Shown: positions 36,488 to 45,236 of the stretch, one piece after another
Position numbering within the stretch: position 1 is the stretch's first letter
Layout of the letters: each line of letters starts with the position of its first letter
NCBI RefSeq assembly: GCF_017303215.1
Contig: NZ_JAEMWU010000001.1
Span: forward strand, 992,001-1,056,000
From: Microbacterium esteraromaticum
Lineage (GTDB): Bacteria; Actinomycetota; Actinomycetes; Actinomycetales; Microbacteriaceae
Length of the DNA stretch: 64,000 nt
Direction of reading: 5' to 3'
The notes under the pieces: model-generated
The model's database searches: none
Seen by the model: only the letters and a program-made list of their open reading frames with translations
What the model was told of the DNA's origin: nothing
Made by a program: the position numbers and the translations under genes

Positions 36488-36670
36488 TCAGCCCTCTGTC
36501 TCGACGACGTCGGCGTCGGCGGCGTTGCGGCGAACCGAGTCGATCCCGTTCAGCGCGCCCGACTTCGAGGCGTAGCCCTGGCCGGTCGCGATGACCTCGC
36601 CGTTGCCGGCCTTGAGGCGGAACCGCCAATCGCCGCCCTTGTCCTGATACAACTCAAACTTGCCTGCCAT
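36488..36670 (-). CDS. DUF1508 (YegP-like) protein
   Basis: 60-residue protein formed by one DUF1508 unit: FELYQDKGGDWRFRLKAGNG, then GYASKSGALNGIDSVRRNA. Escherichia coli YegP has two such units and is of unknown function. The ATG at 36670 starts the conserved domain and has GCAGGTG upstream; a longer frame upstream lacks homology. The stand-alone gene is common in actinobacteria. Confidence 0.85.
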   Translation of the reverse strand: MAGKFELYQDKGGDWRFRLKAGNGEVIATGQGYASKSGALNGIDSVRRNAADADVVETEG

Positions 36671-36790
36671 CGCGCACCTGCTTTCTACGGGGTACGGAGC
36701 GGGGCGCTCCCGAGACACAAGCTAGCGGTTCGGATGCGTCGCGTGAAGGGTGCGTCGGTGGATGCCCGTGGCTCTGGCATCCTGTTGGGG

Positions 36791-37615
36791 ATGGACATCG
36801 GCGCGTTCCTCGGTCTCGAGCAGCTCACGTGGGGCGTGCTCATCTTCATCGTCGTCGCGGCGTTCGCCGCCGGGTGGATCGACGCGGTCGTCGGTGGTGG
36901 GGGTCTGCTGCAGCTGCCGGCGCTACTGCTGGTGCCCGGCATCACTCCGGTGCAGGCCCTCGCGACCAACAAGCTCGCCTCGGTCTTCGGCACCGCGACC
37001 AGCAGCGTCACGTACTACCGGCGGGCGAAGCCCGACATCCGCACGGCGCTGCCGATGGCCGCGATCGCGCTGGTCGGGTCGTTCGGCGGTGCGGCGGTGG
37101 CGACGATCCTGCCGCCGGCCGCATTCAAACCGATCATCGTGATCGCGCTGCTCGCCGTCGCACTGTTCACCGCCTTCCGCCCGCAGCTCGGCCAGCGCAC
37201 GCTGCTGCGCTTCCACGGGCACCGCCACCACATCGCGGCGGGCGCGGCGGGCCTGGCCATCGGCTTCTATGACGGGCTGATCGGCCCCGGCACCGGCACG
37301 TTTCTCGTGATCACCCTGGTGACGCTGCTCGGCTACGACTTCTTGCAGGCCAGCGCGAAGGCCAAGATCGTCAACCTCGCCACCAACATCGGGGCGTTGC
37401 TGCTGTTCATCCCGCACGGTGCCGTGCTGTGGGTGCTAGGCGGCATTCTCGCCGTCGCCAACGTCGCCGGCAGCTACCTGGGCTCGCGCATGGCGATCGC
37501 ACGCGGCACGCGGTTCATCCGGGTGGTGTTCCTGATCGTCGTCATCGCGCTGATCGTGCGACTCGGCATCGACGTCTGGCACGAGAACGTGCTGCCCTGG
37601 CTCGCCGCACGCTGA
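36791..37615 (+). CDS. TSUP-family membrane permease (TauE/SafE type)
   Basis: 274-residue membrane protein with about eight hydrophobic segments and two related halves. The half signatures are AGWIDAVVGGGGLLQLPALL (residues about 27-46) and GFYDGLIGPGTGTFLVI, typical of TSUP transporters. Known members export sulfite, sulfoacetate or other organic anions, or import sulfur compounds; substrate here is unassigned. The ATG at 36791 begins the family alignment. No sulfur-metabolism genes are adjacent. Confidence 0.88.
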   Translation: MDIGAFLGLEQLTWGVLIFIVVAAFAAGWIDAVVGGGGLLQLPALLLVPGITPVQALATNKLASVFGTATSSVTYYRRAKPDIRTALPMAAIALVGSFGGAAVATILPPAAFKPIIVIALLAVALFTAFRPQLGQRTLLRFHGHRHHIAAGAAGLAIGFYDGLIGPGTGTFLVITLVTLLGYDFLQASAKAKIVNLATNIGALLLFIPHGAVLWVLGGILAVANVAGSYLGSRMAIARGTRFIRVVFLIVVIALIVRLGIDVWHENVLPWLAAR

Positions 37616-37711
37616 GGCGGTCTCGGGGACTATCCCGGTGCGCATCCTCCCGCGTAGACTCCCAGTGCGGCTGGGGACCGCTAGCATGTGTCGACCGGAG
37701 GAAGGACGAAG

Positions 37712-38971
37712 ATGTCGGAGGTCAGCAAGAAGGCGCTGGCGGGGCCCGCGGTACTCATCATCGCCGCGCTCGCGCTCACCGGATGCTCGGGACCGGGCGA
37801 CGACGGCGAGGTGACCCTCGAACTGCAGTCGGCGATGGCCGAGGACAGCCCGCGCTTCCAATCGCTCTCCGCGCTCGCCGCAGCGTATGAGGACGAGAAC
37901 CCCGGGGTCACGATCGATGTGGTTCCCCTGGCGCAGGACTACGAGGGCGACATGAAGGTGCGCATGGCGTCGGGTGACCTGCCCGACATCTGGGCGACGC
38001 ACGGCTGGTCGCTGCTGCGCTACAGCGAGTTCCTCGAGCCGCTGCAGGAGCGCGCCTGGGCAGAGAACCTCAACCCCGTACTCGACGCGACCATGCGCAA
38101 CGACGCCGGTGAGTTCTTTGCACTGCCGTTGACGACCGACGTCGCGGGCATCCTCTACAACCAGACCGTCCTCGACGACCACGGGATCGACCCTGCCTCG
38201 CTGGGAACGATCGACGCGTTCGACGACGCCCTCGAAAAGCTCGCCGAGGCCGGGATTGTACCCCTCTCCGCCTCGGGCAAGGACAGCTGGTTCGCCGGCA
38301 ACGTGGCCGACTGGCTGGCATCCGGTTCCTTCGACGAGGGTGAGTCCGACCGGCTCGCGGGCGGCGAGTTCGTCGACAGCGGTTTCGAGGCGATGTACTC
38401 CACGCTCGCCGACTGGGCCGACGAGGGCTACTTCAACCCCGACTTCTCGGCCGCGACCAGTGACGACATCGCCACGGCGCTCGGGCAGGGCACCACGGCG
38501 TTCGTGATGATCCAGAACAGCCTCGCGCTCAGCGCCCGGCAGTTCGTCCCCGAAGCCGAGCTGGGATTCCTGCCGGTTCCCGCGATCAACGGAGACCCCG
38601 AGTACCTCATCGGCGGCGAGGGCGTCGCACTCGGCGCCTGGCGTGACGGTGAGCACAAGCAGCAGGCGCTCGACTTTCTCGACTTCCTCGCCGAGACCGA
38701 GAACATCGGCGCCTTCGCCGGCGAAGACGGCAACCCGGCAGGACTCACCGGGGTCGACGTCGACCTGGGGGAACTCTCTGACAGCTACGAGCAGTTCTTC
38801 GCCCCCGGAGACGTGCGCATGGTGCCGTACTTCGACCGCGCGTATCTGCCCAACGGCATGTGGAACACGCTGATCACCACGACCAGCGGCGTGGTGACCG
38901 GGCAGGCGAGCGTCGACGATGCCGTCGCGCAGGTCGAGGCCGACTTCGGCACCCTGTTCGGGCAGCAGTAA
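37712..38971 (+). CDS. sugar ABC transporter substrate-binding lipoprotein (family 1)
   Basis: 419-residue extracellular binding protein of the MalE/UgpB type. Lipoprotein signal with lipobox LTGC near residue 25. The mature part shows the family-1 layout: AMAEDSPRFQSLSALAAAYE, then MASGDLPDIWATHGW and FFALPLTTDVAGILYNQTVL. GGAGGAAGG lies six bases upstream of the chosen ATG (37712); a GTG at 37688 is in frame. Two permeases follow, but no ATPase gene is present, so a shared MsmK/UgpC-like ATPase elsewhere is likely. Sugar unknown. Confidence 0.9.
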   Translation: MSEVSKKALAGPAVLIIAALALTGCSGPGDDGEVTLELQSAMAEDSPRFQSLSALAAAYEDENPGVTIDVVPLAQDYEGDMKVRMASGDLPDIWATHGWSLLRYSEFLEPLQERAWAENLNPVLDATMRNDAGEFFALPLTTDVAGILYNQTVLDDHGIDPASLGTIDAFDDALEKLAEAGIVPLSASGKDSWFAGNVADWLASGSFDEGESDRLAGGEFVDSGFEAMYSTLADWADEGYFNPDFSAATSDDIATALGQGTTAFVMIQNSLALSARQFVPEAELGFLPVPAINGDPEYLIGGEGVALGAWRDGEHKQQALDFLDFLAETENIGAFAGEDGNPAGLTGVDVDLGELSDSYEQFFAPGDVRMVPYFDRAYLPNGMWNTLITTTSGVVTGQASVDDAVAQVEADFGTLFGQQ

Positions 38972-38973
38972 CC

Positions 38974-39864
38974 GTGCCGCGGCGCGGGCGACCGTACAGC
39001 CTCTACCCTCGGCGGTTGAACTGGCTGTACGTGCCGGCCGTGCTGCTGTTCGCGGTCTTCTCGATCTACCCGCTCATCAGCGGGATGGGGTTGTCGCTGA
39101 CCAACTGGAACGGCTATAGCCCCGGCCGGGCGTTCGTCGGGTTCGACAACTACGCACGCCTGTTCAGCGACGACGTCTTCCGCACCGCGCTGATCAACAC
39201 GTTCATCTACGGCGTGGGCAGCACGATCATCCAGCAGATCCTCGGGCTGGGCCTGGCTGTGGTGCTCGACCGGGTCGTGCGGGGCGCGTCGCTGCTGCGC
39301 GCGATCATCTACCTGCCGGTGATGGTCTCGCCCGTCGTGCTGGGCACGATGTACTACCTGAGCTTCCGGTACAACAATGGTGCGCTGAACGACCTGCGGG
39401 CGCTGTGGGGCGCCGACCAGGTCGCCTGGCTCGCGGACGCCTCGGCAGGCGTGACGATCATCGTGATCGTGAACTCGCTGCAGTTCGTCGGCATCTCGAT
39501 GGTCATCTACCTCGCAGGGCTGCAGGCGGTGCCGAACGAGTACTACGAGGCAGCCGAACTCGATGGCGCCGGGTGGTGGCAGCGTTTCCGAAACATCACC
39601 GTGCCGTTGCTGCAGCCGGCGTTCGCGACGAGCATCGTGCTCAACCTCATCGGCGGGCTCAAGCTGTTCGACGTGATCCAGGTGCTCACCGGCGGCGGCC
39701 CCGGTACGTCGACGCATTCCGTGTCGACCCTGATCGGGCAGACCTACTTCGGCAACCAGGCGGCCGGGTATGCGGCATCCATGGGGGTGGTGCTGTTCGT
39801 GCTCATCGCGGCGGCGACGTTCGTGCTGAACAGCGCGCTGAACCGCAAGCGGGTGCAGCTATGA
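38974..39864 (+). CDS. sugar ABC transporter permease 1 (MalF type)
   Basis: 296-residue membrane subunit with six predicted segments. The EAA loop facing the ATPase is EYYEAAELDGAGWWQRFRNI (about 189-208). The N-terminal PRRLNWLYVPAVLLFAVF and the closing half FGNQAAGYAASMGVVLF are typical of carbohydrate type 1 permeases. The GTG start at 38974, two bases after the binding-protein stop, has only a weak ribosome-binding site, so translation may depend on coupling. Overlaps permease 2 by ATGA. Confidence 0.9.
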   Translation: MPRRGRPYSLYPRRLNWLYVPAVLLFAVFSIYPLISGMGLSLTNWNGYSPGRAFVGFDNYARLFSDDVFRTALINTFIYGVGSTIIQQILGLGLAVVLDRVVRGASLLRAIIYLPVMVSPVVLGTMYYLSFRYNNGALNDLRALWGADQVAWLADASAGVTIIVIVNSLQFVGISMVIYLAGLQAVPNEYYEAAELDGAGWWQRFRNITVPLLQPAFATSIVLNLIGGLKLFDVIQVLTGGGPGTSTHSVSTLIGQTYFGNQAAGYAASMGVVLFVLIAAATFVLNSALNRKRVQL

Positions 39865-40703
39865 GAGAGGCATCTGCGGTGAAAGAGGCATCGGCGCCGT
39901 CCCGGGTGCTCATCTACGTCGCGCTCGGGTTCGTCGCGCTGCTGCAACTGCTGCCGTTCTACTTCGGCATCACCACCGCGGCCAAGCCCAAGAGCGACCT
40001 GTCTTCGCCGTGGGCGCTGCCGAGCGACATCTACTGGCAGAACTTCACCACCGCGGTGCAGCAGGGCGGCATCCTCACCGCGATCGGCAACAGCGCGATC
40101 GTCACCGTCGTCTCGACGGTGCTGATCTGCGTTCTTGGTGCGCTGACCGCCTACCCGCTGGCGCGGCGCATCACGCGCGGCAACCAGCTGGTCTACGCCG
40201 GCATCCTCGCGCTGATCATGATCCCGCCGCTGTCGGTGCTCGTGCCGCTGTACACACTCATGAAAGACATCGGTGCGCTGAACACGCACTGGGGCATCAT
40301 CCTGGTGATGGTCACGGGCAACCTGCCCCTGGCGGTGTTCCTGTACACGGCGTTCATGCGCAGCCTGCCGGTGTCGATCGAAGAGGCCGCGGTCGTCGAC
40401 GGAGCGAATGCGCTGCAGGTGCTGTTCCGCGTCGTGTTCCCGATGCTCAAGCCGGTCACGGCGACGGTCGCGATCCTTGCCGGTGTCGCCATCTGGAACG
40501 AATACGCGCTGAGCTCTTACTTCCTTCGCGACCCCGACGTGCGCACGATCGCCCCCGCTGTGGCGAGCTTCTTCGCCGCGCAGGGCAGCAATCCGGGTGC
40601 CGCGGCGGCGGGATCGCTGCTCTCAGTGGTGCCCGTGCTGCTGGCGTACCTCTTTCTGCAGCGCAGCTTCATCACGGGCATGGTCGCCGGCGCGATGAAG
40701 TAG
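39861..40703 (+). CDS. sugar ABC transporter permease 2 (MalG type)
   Basis: 280-residue partner permease with six membrane segments. The EAA loop is SIEEAAVVDGANALQVLFRV, followed by FPMLKPVTATVAI. The start ATG overlaps the stop of permease 1, so both are made in equal amounts. Repeat A2 begins 25 bases after the stop, in the gap before the convergent aspS. Confidence 0.9.
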   Translation: MREASAVKEASAPSRVLIYVALGFVALLQLLPFYFGITTAAKPKSDLSSPWALPSDIYWQNFTTAVQQGGILTAIGNSAIVTVVSTVLICVLGALTAYPLARRITRGNQLVYAGILALIMIPPLSVLVPLYTLMKDIGALNTHWGIILVMVTGNLPLAVFLYTAFMRSLPVSIEEAAVVDGANALQVLFRVVFPMLKPVTATVAILAGVAIWNEYALSSYFLRDPDVRTIAPAVASFFAAQGSNPGAAAAGSLLSVVPVLLAYLFLQRSFITGMVAGAMK

Positions 40704-40728
40704 TGCCTCGGGTACTCGACCCACTTTC

Positions 40729-40810
40729 GCCGACACCCCCAGAACGCGCCGAGACCCCTACGTATGGACGTCCATACGTAGGGGTCTCGGCGGCAGGTGG
40801 GGGTGTCGGC
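40729..40810. repeat. modular palindromic repeat A2 with 46-bp perfect palindrome core
   Basis: Units of 11 bp at 40729 (GCCGACACCCC), 40748 (GCCGAGACCCC), then inverted at 40781 (GGGGTCTCGGC) and 40800 (GGGGTGTCGGC); spacers 8 bp, centre 22 bp. Outer and inner pairs are exactly complementary. The inner pair plus centre forms a perfect palindrome from 40747 to 40792 (two 23-bp arms, no loop) with GGACG|TCC at its middle. Located between the 3' ends of the sugar permease gene and aspS, so it could also stop transcription from both sides. Confidence 0.95.
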
Positions 40811-40837
40811 GAGCGACGACCGCGAGGTGGGCGGATG

Positions 40838-42625
40838 CTACTCCGCAGCCTCCTCCTCCTCAGGCTCGATGTCGACGCCGGCCTCGGCGCGCTGCTCGGC
40901 CGTGATCGGCGCGGGCGCCTCGGTCAGCGGGTCGAATCCTCCACCCGACTTCGGGAAGGCGATCACCTCACGGATCGAGTCGGTCTTGGTCAGGTGCTGC
41001 ATGACGCGGTCCATGCCCAGGGCGATGCCGCCGTGCGGGGGAGCGCCGAACTTGAACGCCTCGAGCAGGAAGCCGAACTTCTCGTCGGCCTCCTCTTCGC
41101 TGATGCCCATGACCTTGAACACGCGCTTCTGCACGTCTTCACGGTGGATGCGGATCGATCCGCCGCCGAGCTCCGAGCCGTTGCAGACCAGGTCGTACGC
41201 ATAGGCGAGCGCCGCACCGGGATCGGTGTCGAACGTGTCGGCGAACTCGGGCTTCGGGCCGGTGAAGGCGTGGTGCACGGCGGTCCAGGCGCCAGCGCCG
41301 ACGGCGACATCACCCGAGGCGACGGCATCCGAAGCGGGCTCGAACATCGGTGCGTCGACGACCCAGGTGAAGGCGAACACGTCCGGGTCGAGCAGCTCGA
41401 GGCGGCGGCCGATCTCGACGCGTGCGGCGCCCAGCAGGGCACGGCTCTCCTTGGTGGAACCGGCGGCGAAGAACGCGCAGTCGCCGGCCTTCGCGCCGAC
41501 GAGCTCGGCAAGGCCGGCCTTCTCAGCATCCGACAGGTTCTTCGCGACGGGCCCGCCGAGCGTGCCGTCCTCGTTGAACAGCACGTACGCGAGGCCGCGT
41601 GCTCCGCGCTGCTTGGCCCAGTCCTGCCAGGCGTCGAGCACCTTGCGCGGCTGCGAGGCGCCGCCGGGCATCAGCACGGCGCCGACGTACTCCGACTGGA
41701 ACACCCGGAACGGGGTGTCCTTGAAGTACTCGGTCGCCTCGACGAGCTCGAGGCCGAAGCGCAGGTCGGGCTTGTCGGAGCCGTACTTGGCCATCGCGTC
41801 GGCGTAGGTCATGCGGGGCAGCGGCGTCGGCACGTCGACGTCGATGGTCTTCCACATCGCGACGACGAGCGACTCCATCATCTCGATGACGTCTTCCTGG
41901 TCGACGAAGGCCATCTCGATGTCGAGCTGCGTGAACTCGGGCTGACGGTCGGCGCGGAAGTCCTCGTCGCGGTAGCAGCGCGCGATCTGGAAGTACTTCT
42001 CGACACCGCCCACCATCAGCAGCTGCTTGAACAGCTGCGGCGACTGCGGCAGGGCGTACCAGCTGCCCGGGTGCAGGCGTGCCGGCACCAGGAAGTCGCG
42101 GGCGCCCTCAGGCGTCGAACGGGTCAGCGTCGGCGTCTCGACCTCGACGAACTCGCGGGTGTGCAGTTCGTCGCGGATGGCCTTGTAGACGTCGGAACGC
42201 AGGCGCATGGCGGATGCCGGTGCAGGGCGTCGCAGGTCGAGGTAGCGGTGCTTGAGGCGTGCCTCTTCGCCGACCGGGTCGGACTCGGCCAGTCCGCTGG
42301 AGACCGGGAACGGCAGCGGGGCGGACTCGTTGAGCACGACGACGTCGGATGCGATCAGCTCCACGTCACCGGTCGGCAGGTTGGGGTTCTCGTTGCCGGC
42401 CGGGCGGCGCGAGACCTCGCCGGTCACCTGCAGCACGAACTCGCTGCGCAGCGGGTGGGCGACCTCTTCATCGCGGATGACGACCTGGGCGATGCCCGAG
42501 ACGTCTCGAAGGTCGATGAACGCGACGCCTCCGTGATCGCGGCGACGATCGACCCAACCCGAGAGGGTGACGGTCTGACCGATGTGCTCGGCTCGCAGCG
42601 AGCCTGCCGTGTGGGTGCGAAGCAC
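40838..42625 (-). CDS. aspS: aspartyl-tRNA synthetase
   Basis: Charges tRNA-Asp with aspartate. The 595 residues have the bacterial-type layout: an N-terminal anticodon-binding OB fold ([20 protein letters not shown]), the class II core with motif 2 [20 protein letters not shown], a GAD insertion domain (about 290-420) and motif 3 [10 protein letters not shown]. The C-terminal tail is acidic (EPEEEEAAE). GTG start with GGAGGAAA upstream. Many actinobacterial AspRS are non-discriminating and also charge tRNA-Asn; this cannot be decided here. Confidence 0.97.
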   Translation of the reverse strand: MLRTHTAGSLRAEHIGQTVTLSGWVDRRRDHGGVAFIDLRDVSGIAQVVIRDEEVAHPLRSEFVLQVTGEVSRRPAGNENPNLPTGDVELIASDVVVLNESAPLPFPVSSGLAESDPVGEEARLKHRYLDLRRPAPASAMRLRSDVYKAIRDELHTREFVEVETPTLTRSTPEGARDFLVPARLHPGSWYALPQSPQLFKQLLMVGGVEKYFQIARCYRDEDFRADRQPEFTQLDIEMAFVDQEDVIEMMESLVVAMWKTIDVDVPTPLPRMTYADAMAKYGSDKPDLRFGLELVEATEYFKDTPFRVFQSEYVGAVLMPGGASQPRKVLDAWQDWAKQRGARGLAYVLFNEDGTLGGPVAKNLSDAEKAGLAELVGAKAGDCAFFAAGSTKESRALLGAARVEIGRRLELLDPDVFAFTWVVDAPMFEPASDAVASGDVAVGAGAWTAVHHAFTGPKPEFADTFDTDPGAALAYAYDLVCNGSELGGGSIRIHREDVQKRVFKVMGISEEEADEKFGFLLEAFKFGAPPHGGIALGMDRVMQHLTKTDSIREVIAFPKSGGGFDPLTEAPAPITAEQRAEAGVDIEPEEEEAAE

Positions 42626-42771
42626 GGAGATTTCCTCCTGATAGGGAACGAGATGCCTGCCCAGTTTACGTGGACGGCGTGCGCACCGTGGCGGGCGCGG
42701 ATGCCTTCAGTAGACTCGCGAGCACGGGCAGGTCGCCCGCCAGCAGTCCCATACGCATGGAAGGCACCCCA

Positions 42772-43161
42772 ATGAACAAGGTGGGCTCGGTGACCGACGC
42801 GGTCGACGGCATCTACGAAGGCATCTTCTCGGGCACGACCGGTCTGATCGCGCTGGCGTTCTACGTGCTCGTGGCCGTCGCGCTGTGGAAGGTGTTCACC
42901 AAGGCCGGATACCCGGGCATCCTCGCGCTGATTCCGATCGTGAACGTGGTCTTCCTGGTCAAGATCGCCGGCATGTCGGGCTGGCTCGCACTGCTGTACC
43001 TGATCCCGATCGTGGGCTTCATCTTCCACATCATCGTCTGCGTGAAGGTCGGTGACGCCTTCGGCAAGGGTGGTGTCTTCTCGTTCTTCCTGCTGTGGAT
43101 GCTGCCGTTCATCGGCTACTTCATCCTCGGTTTCGGTGAGGCGAAGTACCGCAAGGCCTGA
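42772..43161 (+). CDS. small membrane protein with DUF5684-like domain
   Basis: 129-residue protein with three to four hydrophobic segments. Core pattern: VALWKVFTKAGYPGILALIP, then IAGMSGWLALLYLIPIVGFI and AFGKGGVFSFFLLWMLPFIG, seen in many bacterial DUF5684 proteins of unknown role. The ATG at 42772 is chosen because GGAAGG lies seven bases upstream. Only two bases separate it from the next gene, so they form an operon. Confidence 0.75.
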   Translation: MNKVGSVTDAVDGIYEGIFSGTTGLIALAFYVLVAVALWKVFTKAGYPGILALIPIVNVVFLVKIAGMSGWLALLYLIPIVGFIFHIIVCVKVGDAFGKGGVFSFFLLWMLPFIGYFILGFGEAKYRKA

Positions 43162-43163
43162 GC

Positions 43164-43802
43164 ATGACGGCATCCCGACTGCACCTGGTCCGGCACGGCG
43201 AGGTGCACAATCCCGCGCGCGTGCTCTACGGCCGTCTTCCCGATTACCACCTGAGCGAGTCGGGGCGGCGGATGGCGCGCGCCGCCGCCGAGCACATCGC
43301 CTCGCTCGATCGCCCCGTGCGATCGTTGCGGTGCTCTCCGCTGGAGCGCACGCAGGAGTCGGCCGAGCCGTTCACCGAGCTGTTCGGGCTGGCGCCCACG
43401 CTCGATGAGCGCATCATCGAGCCGACGAACGTGTTCGAGGGGCGGCGCATGTCGCGGGCGCTGCGCGATCCGCGCAACTGGTGGCACCTGCGTCGTCCGT
43501 CGCTGCCCAGCTGGGGTGAGGCGTACAGTTCGATCGCCCAGCGGATGCAGGAGGCGATGAACGAGGCCTGGCACGGCACCGTGGAGTCCGCGACCGAGGG
43601 CGGCGACATCGTCTTCGTCTCGCACCAGGCGCCGATCTGGATCACCCACCTCTCGGTCGCGGGGTTGCCGCTGCGCCACGACCCGCGAACGAGGCGCTGC
43701 GCGCTGTCGAGCGTCACGAGCTTCGAGCGTGTGGGCGATGTGTGGCGTGAGGTCGACTATGCCGAGCCGGCGCCGAAGGGCATCGATCTCGGCGCTGTCT
43801 GA
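43164..43802 (+). CDS. histidine phosphatase family protein
   Basis: 212-residue phosphoglycerate-mutase-like enzyme. The phosphohistidine motif is LVRHGEV with R10-H11-G12; the second conserved Arg is in CSPLERTQES and the second His in VSHQAPIWIT. Small-molecule phosphatase is the most likely activity. In related actinobacteria a gene of this family precedes the cytochrome c maturation operon; here a flavoprotein/MerR pair lies between. ATG start two bases after the previous stop. Confidence 0.85.
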   Translation: MTASRLHLVRHGEVHNPARVLYGRLPDYHLSESGRRMARAAAEHIASLDRPVRSLRCSPLERTQESAEPFTELFGLAPTLDERIIEPTNVFEGRRMSRALRDPRNWWHLRRPSLPSWGEAYSSIAQRMQEAMNEAWHGTVESATEGGDIVFVSHQAPIWITHLSVAGLPLRHDPRTRRCALSSVTSFERVGDVWREVDYAEPAPKGIDLGAV

Positions 43803-43821
43803 GGGCCCGCGGGTGGGGCGG

Positions 43822-44721
43822 TCACTGCCCGTCGCCCGCGGTCAGCTGCATGGTGATGAACGACGCGGCTCGCTGCCCCGATGCGGCCGCCGAGATCACC
43901 GACGGCATGCCGCCCGCGGTGGCGGACTGGGCGATGTCACCGGCGGCGAAGACGCCGGCGTGCGAGGTGCGGCCGACGTCGTCGATCTCAATCGCCCCGT
44001 TCGGCAGCATCCGCAGTCCGAGCTGCGCGGCGAACGGTGCGCGCTGCCGTGTGGTGCGGGGTGTCAGGAACAGCGCGGCGACGTCGACGGCGGCGCCCGC
44101 GTCGACGCGCACGCCGTCGTCGGTCTCGGACACGGCGGTGACGGGCTCGGAGTGCACGGTGACGTTCGCGTCGAGCAGACGGGAGCGGATGCCGGTATCC
44201 AGGCCGCCATCGTCGAACACGACCAGCTCGGCGGCGATCGGGCTCAGCAGCTGAGCCAGGTGCTCGATGCGGGCATCCGCGCCGAGCAGGCCGACGCGGC
44301 GGCCGACAAACTCGTGCCCATCACAGAACGGGCAGTTGAACGCGCGGCGCCCCCACAGGCCATCGAGCCCGGGGACCGGCGGCAGCTTGTCGAGCATGCC
44401 GGTCGCCAGCAGCACGATGCGGGCGCGCAGGGTGCTGCCGTCGGCGAAGACGGCCTCGTAGCCGGCATCCGCCGCTCGCACCGTCTCGACGGTGTCGTCG
44501 TGCACCGTCACGGTCGGGTAGGCGGCCAGTTGGCGACGCGCGGTCGCGCGGAACTCCGCGGGCGGGGTGCCGTCGGCCGCGAGCACGTTGTGCATGTGGC
44601 GCACGTGCTCGTTGCGGTACCGGCCCGAGTCGATGAGCGCGGTGGTGCGGCGCATGCGCCCGAGCGTGAGAGCTGCCTGCAGACCGGCGGGGCCGGCTCC
44701 GATGATGATGACGTCGTGCAT
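43822..44721 (-). CDS. thioredoxin reductase-like NAD(P)/FAD-dependent oxidoreductase
   Basis: 299-residue flavoprotein. FAD-binding GAGPAG (8-13), the redox pair C130-PF-C133 in the place of the TrxR CxxC, NAD(P) domain GLLGADARIEHL, and the C-terminal FAD motif GVFAAGDIAQS. The NADP Arg pattern of classical TrxB is not visible (GADARIEHL instead of GGGxxA), so its cofactor or partner may differ. GGAGGAAG precedes the ATG at 44721. It diverges from the MerR regulator, which likely controls it. No thioredoxin gene is adjacent. Confidence 0.85.
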   Translation of the reverse strand: MHDVIIIGAGPAGLQAALTLGRMRRTTALIDSGRYRNEHVRHMHNVLAADGTPPAEFRATARRQLAAYPTVTVHDDTVETVRAADAGYEAVFADGSTLRARIVLLATGMLDKLPPVPGLDGLWGRRAFNCPFCDGHEFVGRRVGLLGADARIEHLAQLLSPIAAELVVFDDGGLDTGIRSRLLDANVTVHSEPVTAVSETDDGVRVDAGAAVDVAALFLTPRTTRQRAPFAAQLGLRMLPNGAIEIDDVGRTSHAGVFAAGDIAQSATAGGMPSVISAAASGQRAASFITMQLTAGDGQ

Positions 44722-44767
44722 TCTTCTTCCTCCTGAGGGTGCGGTGCTTGCGTTCCTCACGAGTGTG

Positions 44768-44791
44768 TGACTTCATGTTGACATGAAGTCA
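44768..44791. promoter_or_regulatory. MerR-type operator between flavoprotein and merR genes
   Basis: Perfect dyad: 11-bp arms TGACTTCATGT (44768-44778) and ACATGAAGTCA (44781-44791) around TG. On the minus strand a -35-like TTGACT (44787-44792) and a weak -10-like CACACT (44762-44767) are exactly 19 bp apart, the long spacing used by MerR-activated promoters, with most of the dyad in between. It also covers the merR start codon, which allows autoregulation. Confidence 0.7.
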
Positions 44792-45193
44792 AGCGACCGG
44801 CATCCGTGGTCCATCGGCGACGTCGCCGAGCGCTTCGCCCTGCCCACCCACGTGCTGCGGCACTGGGAATCCATGGGGTTGCTGACGCCGCCCCGCGACA
44901 GCGGCGGGCGGCGGCGCTACGGCGAGGACGACATCGTGCGCGTCGCGGTGATCCTGCGCAGCAAGGCCGCGGGCATGAGCCTCGATCAGATCGTCCACCT
45001 GCTCGAGCGCGACATGACAGGTCGCCACGAGGTGCTGCACGCCCACCTGGACGATCTCGATCGGCGAATGGCCGAGATGCGGCACTCGAAGGCGATGACC
45101 GAGCACGCCCTGCGCTGCTCCGCGCACGACATCGCAGCCTGTCCGCGCTTCCGCGCCGAGGTCTCGGACATCATCGGAGACCTGCCCCGCTGA
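44783..45193 (+). CDS. MerR-family regulator with CueR-spaced cysteines
   Basis: 136-residue activator/repressor. The N-terminal winged helix (SIGDVAERFALPTHVLRHWE, then GGRRRYGEDD) is followed by a dimerisation helix (about 78-108) and C112-x7-C120 (RCSAHDIAACP). The spacing and even the residue numbers match the Cu(I)-binding pair of CueR. This could sense a soft metal or thiol stress; it is not proof of copper. The ATG lies inside its own operator and no ribosome-binding site precedes it; an in-frame stop at 44768 excludes any longer start, so translation may be leaderless. Confidence 0.85.
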   Translation: MKSSDRHPWSIGDVAERFALPTHVLRHWESMGLLTPPRDSGGRRRYGEDDIVRVAVILRSKAAGMSLDQIVHLLERDMTGRHEVLHAHLDDLDRRMAEMRHSKAMTEHALRCSAHDIAACPRFRAEVSDIIGDLPR

Positions 45194-45236
45194 CCGCTCG
45201 CACGGGGCCGCGCATGTCAGAGCGCGCATAGGAAAC

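Noticed and set aside
35972..36629. Open frames on both strands through the Gly-Gly-Asp repeat, some over 200 codons.
   Set aside because: Nine-base repeats keep every frame open. Only the frame continuous with the surface protein has domains at both ends.
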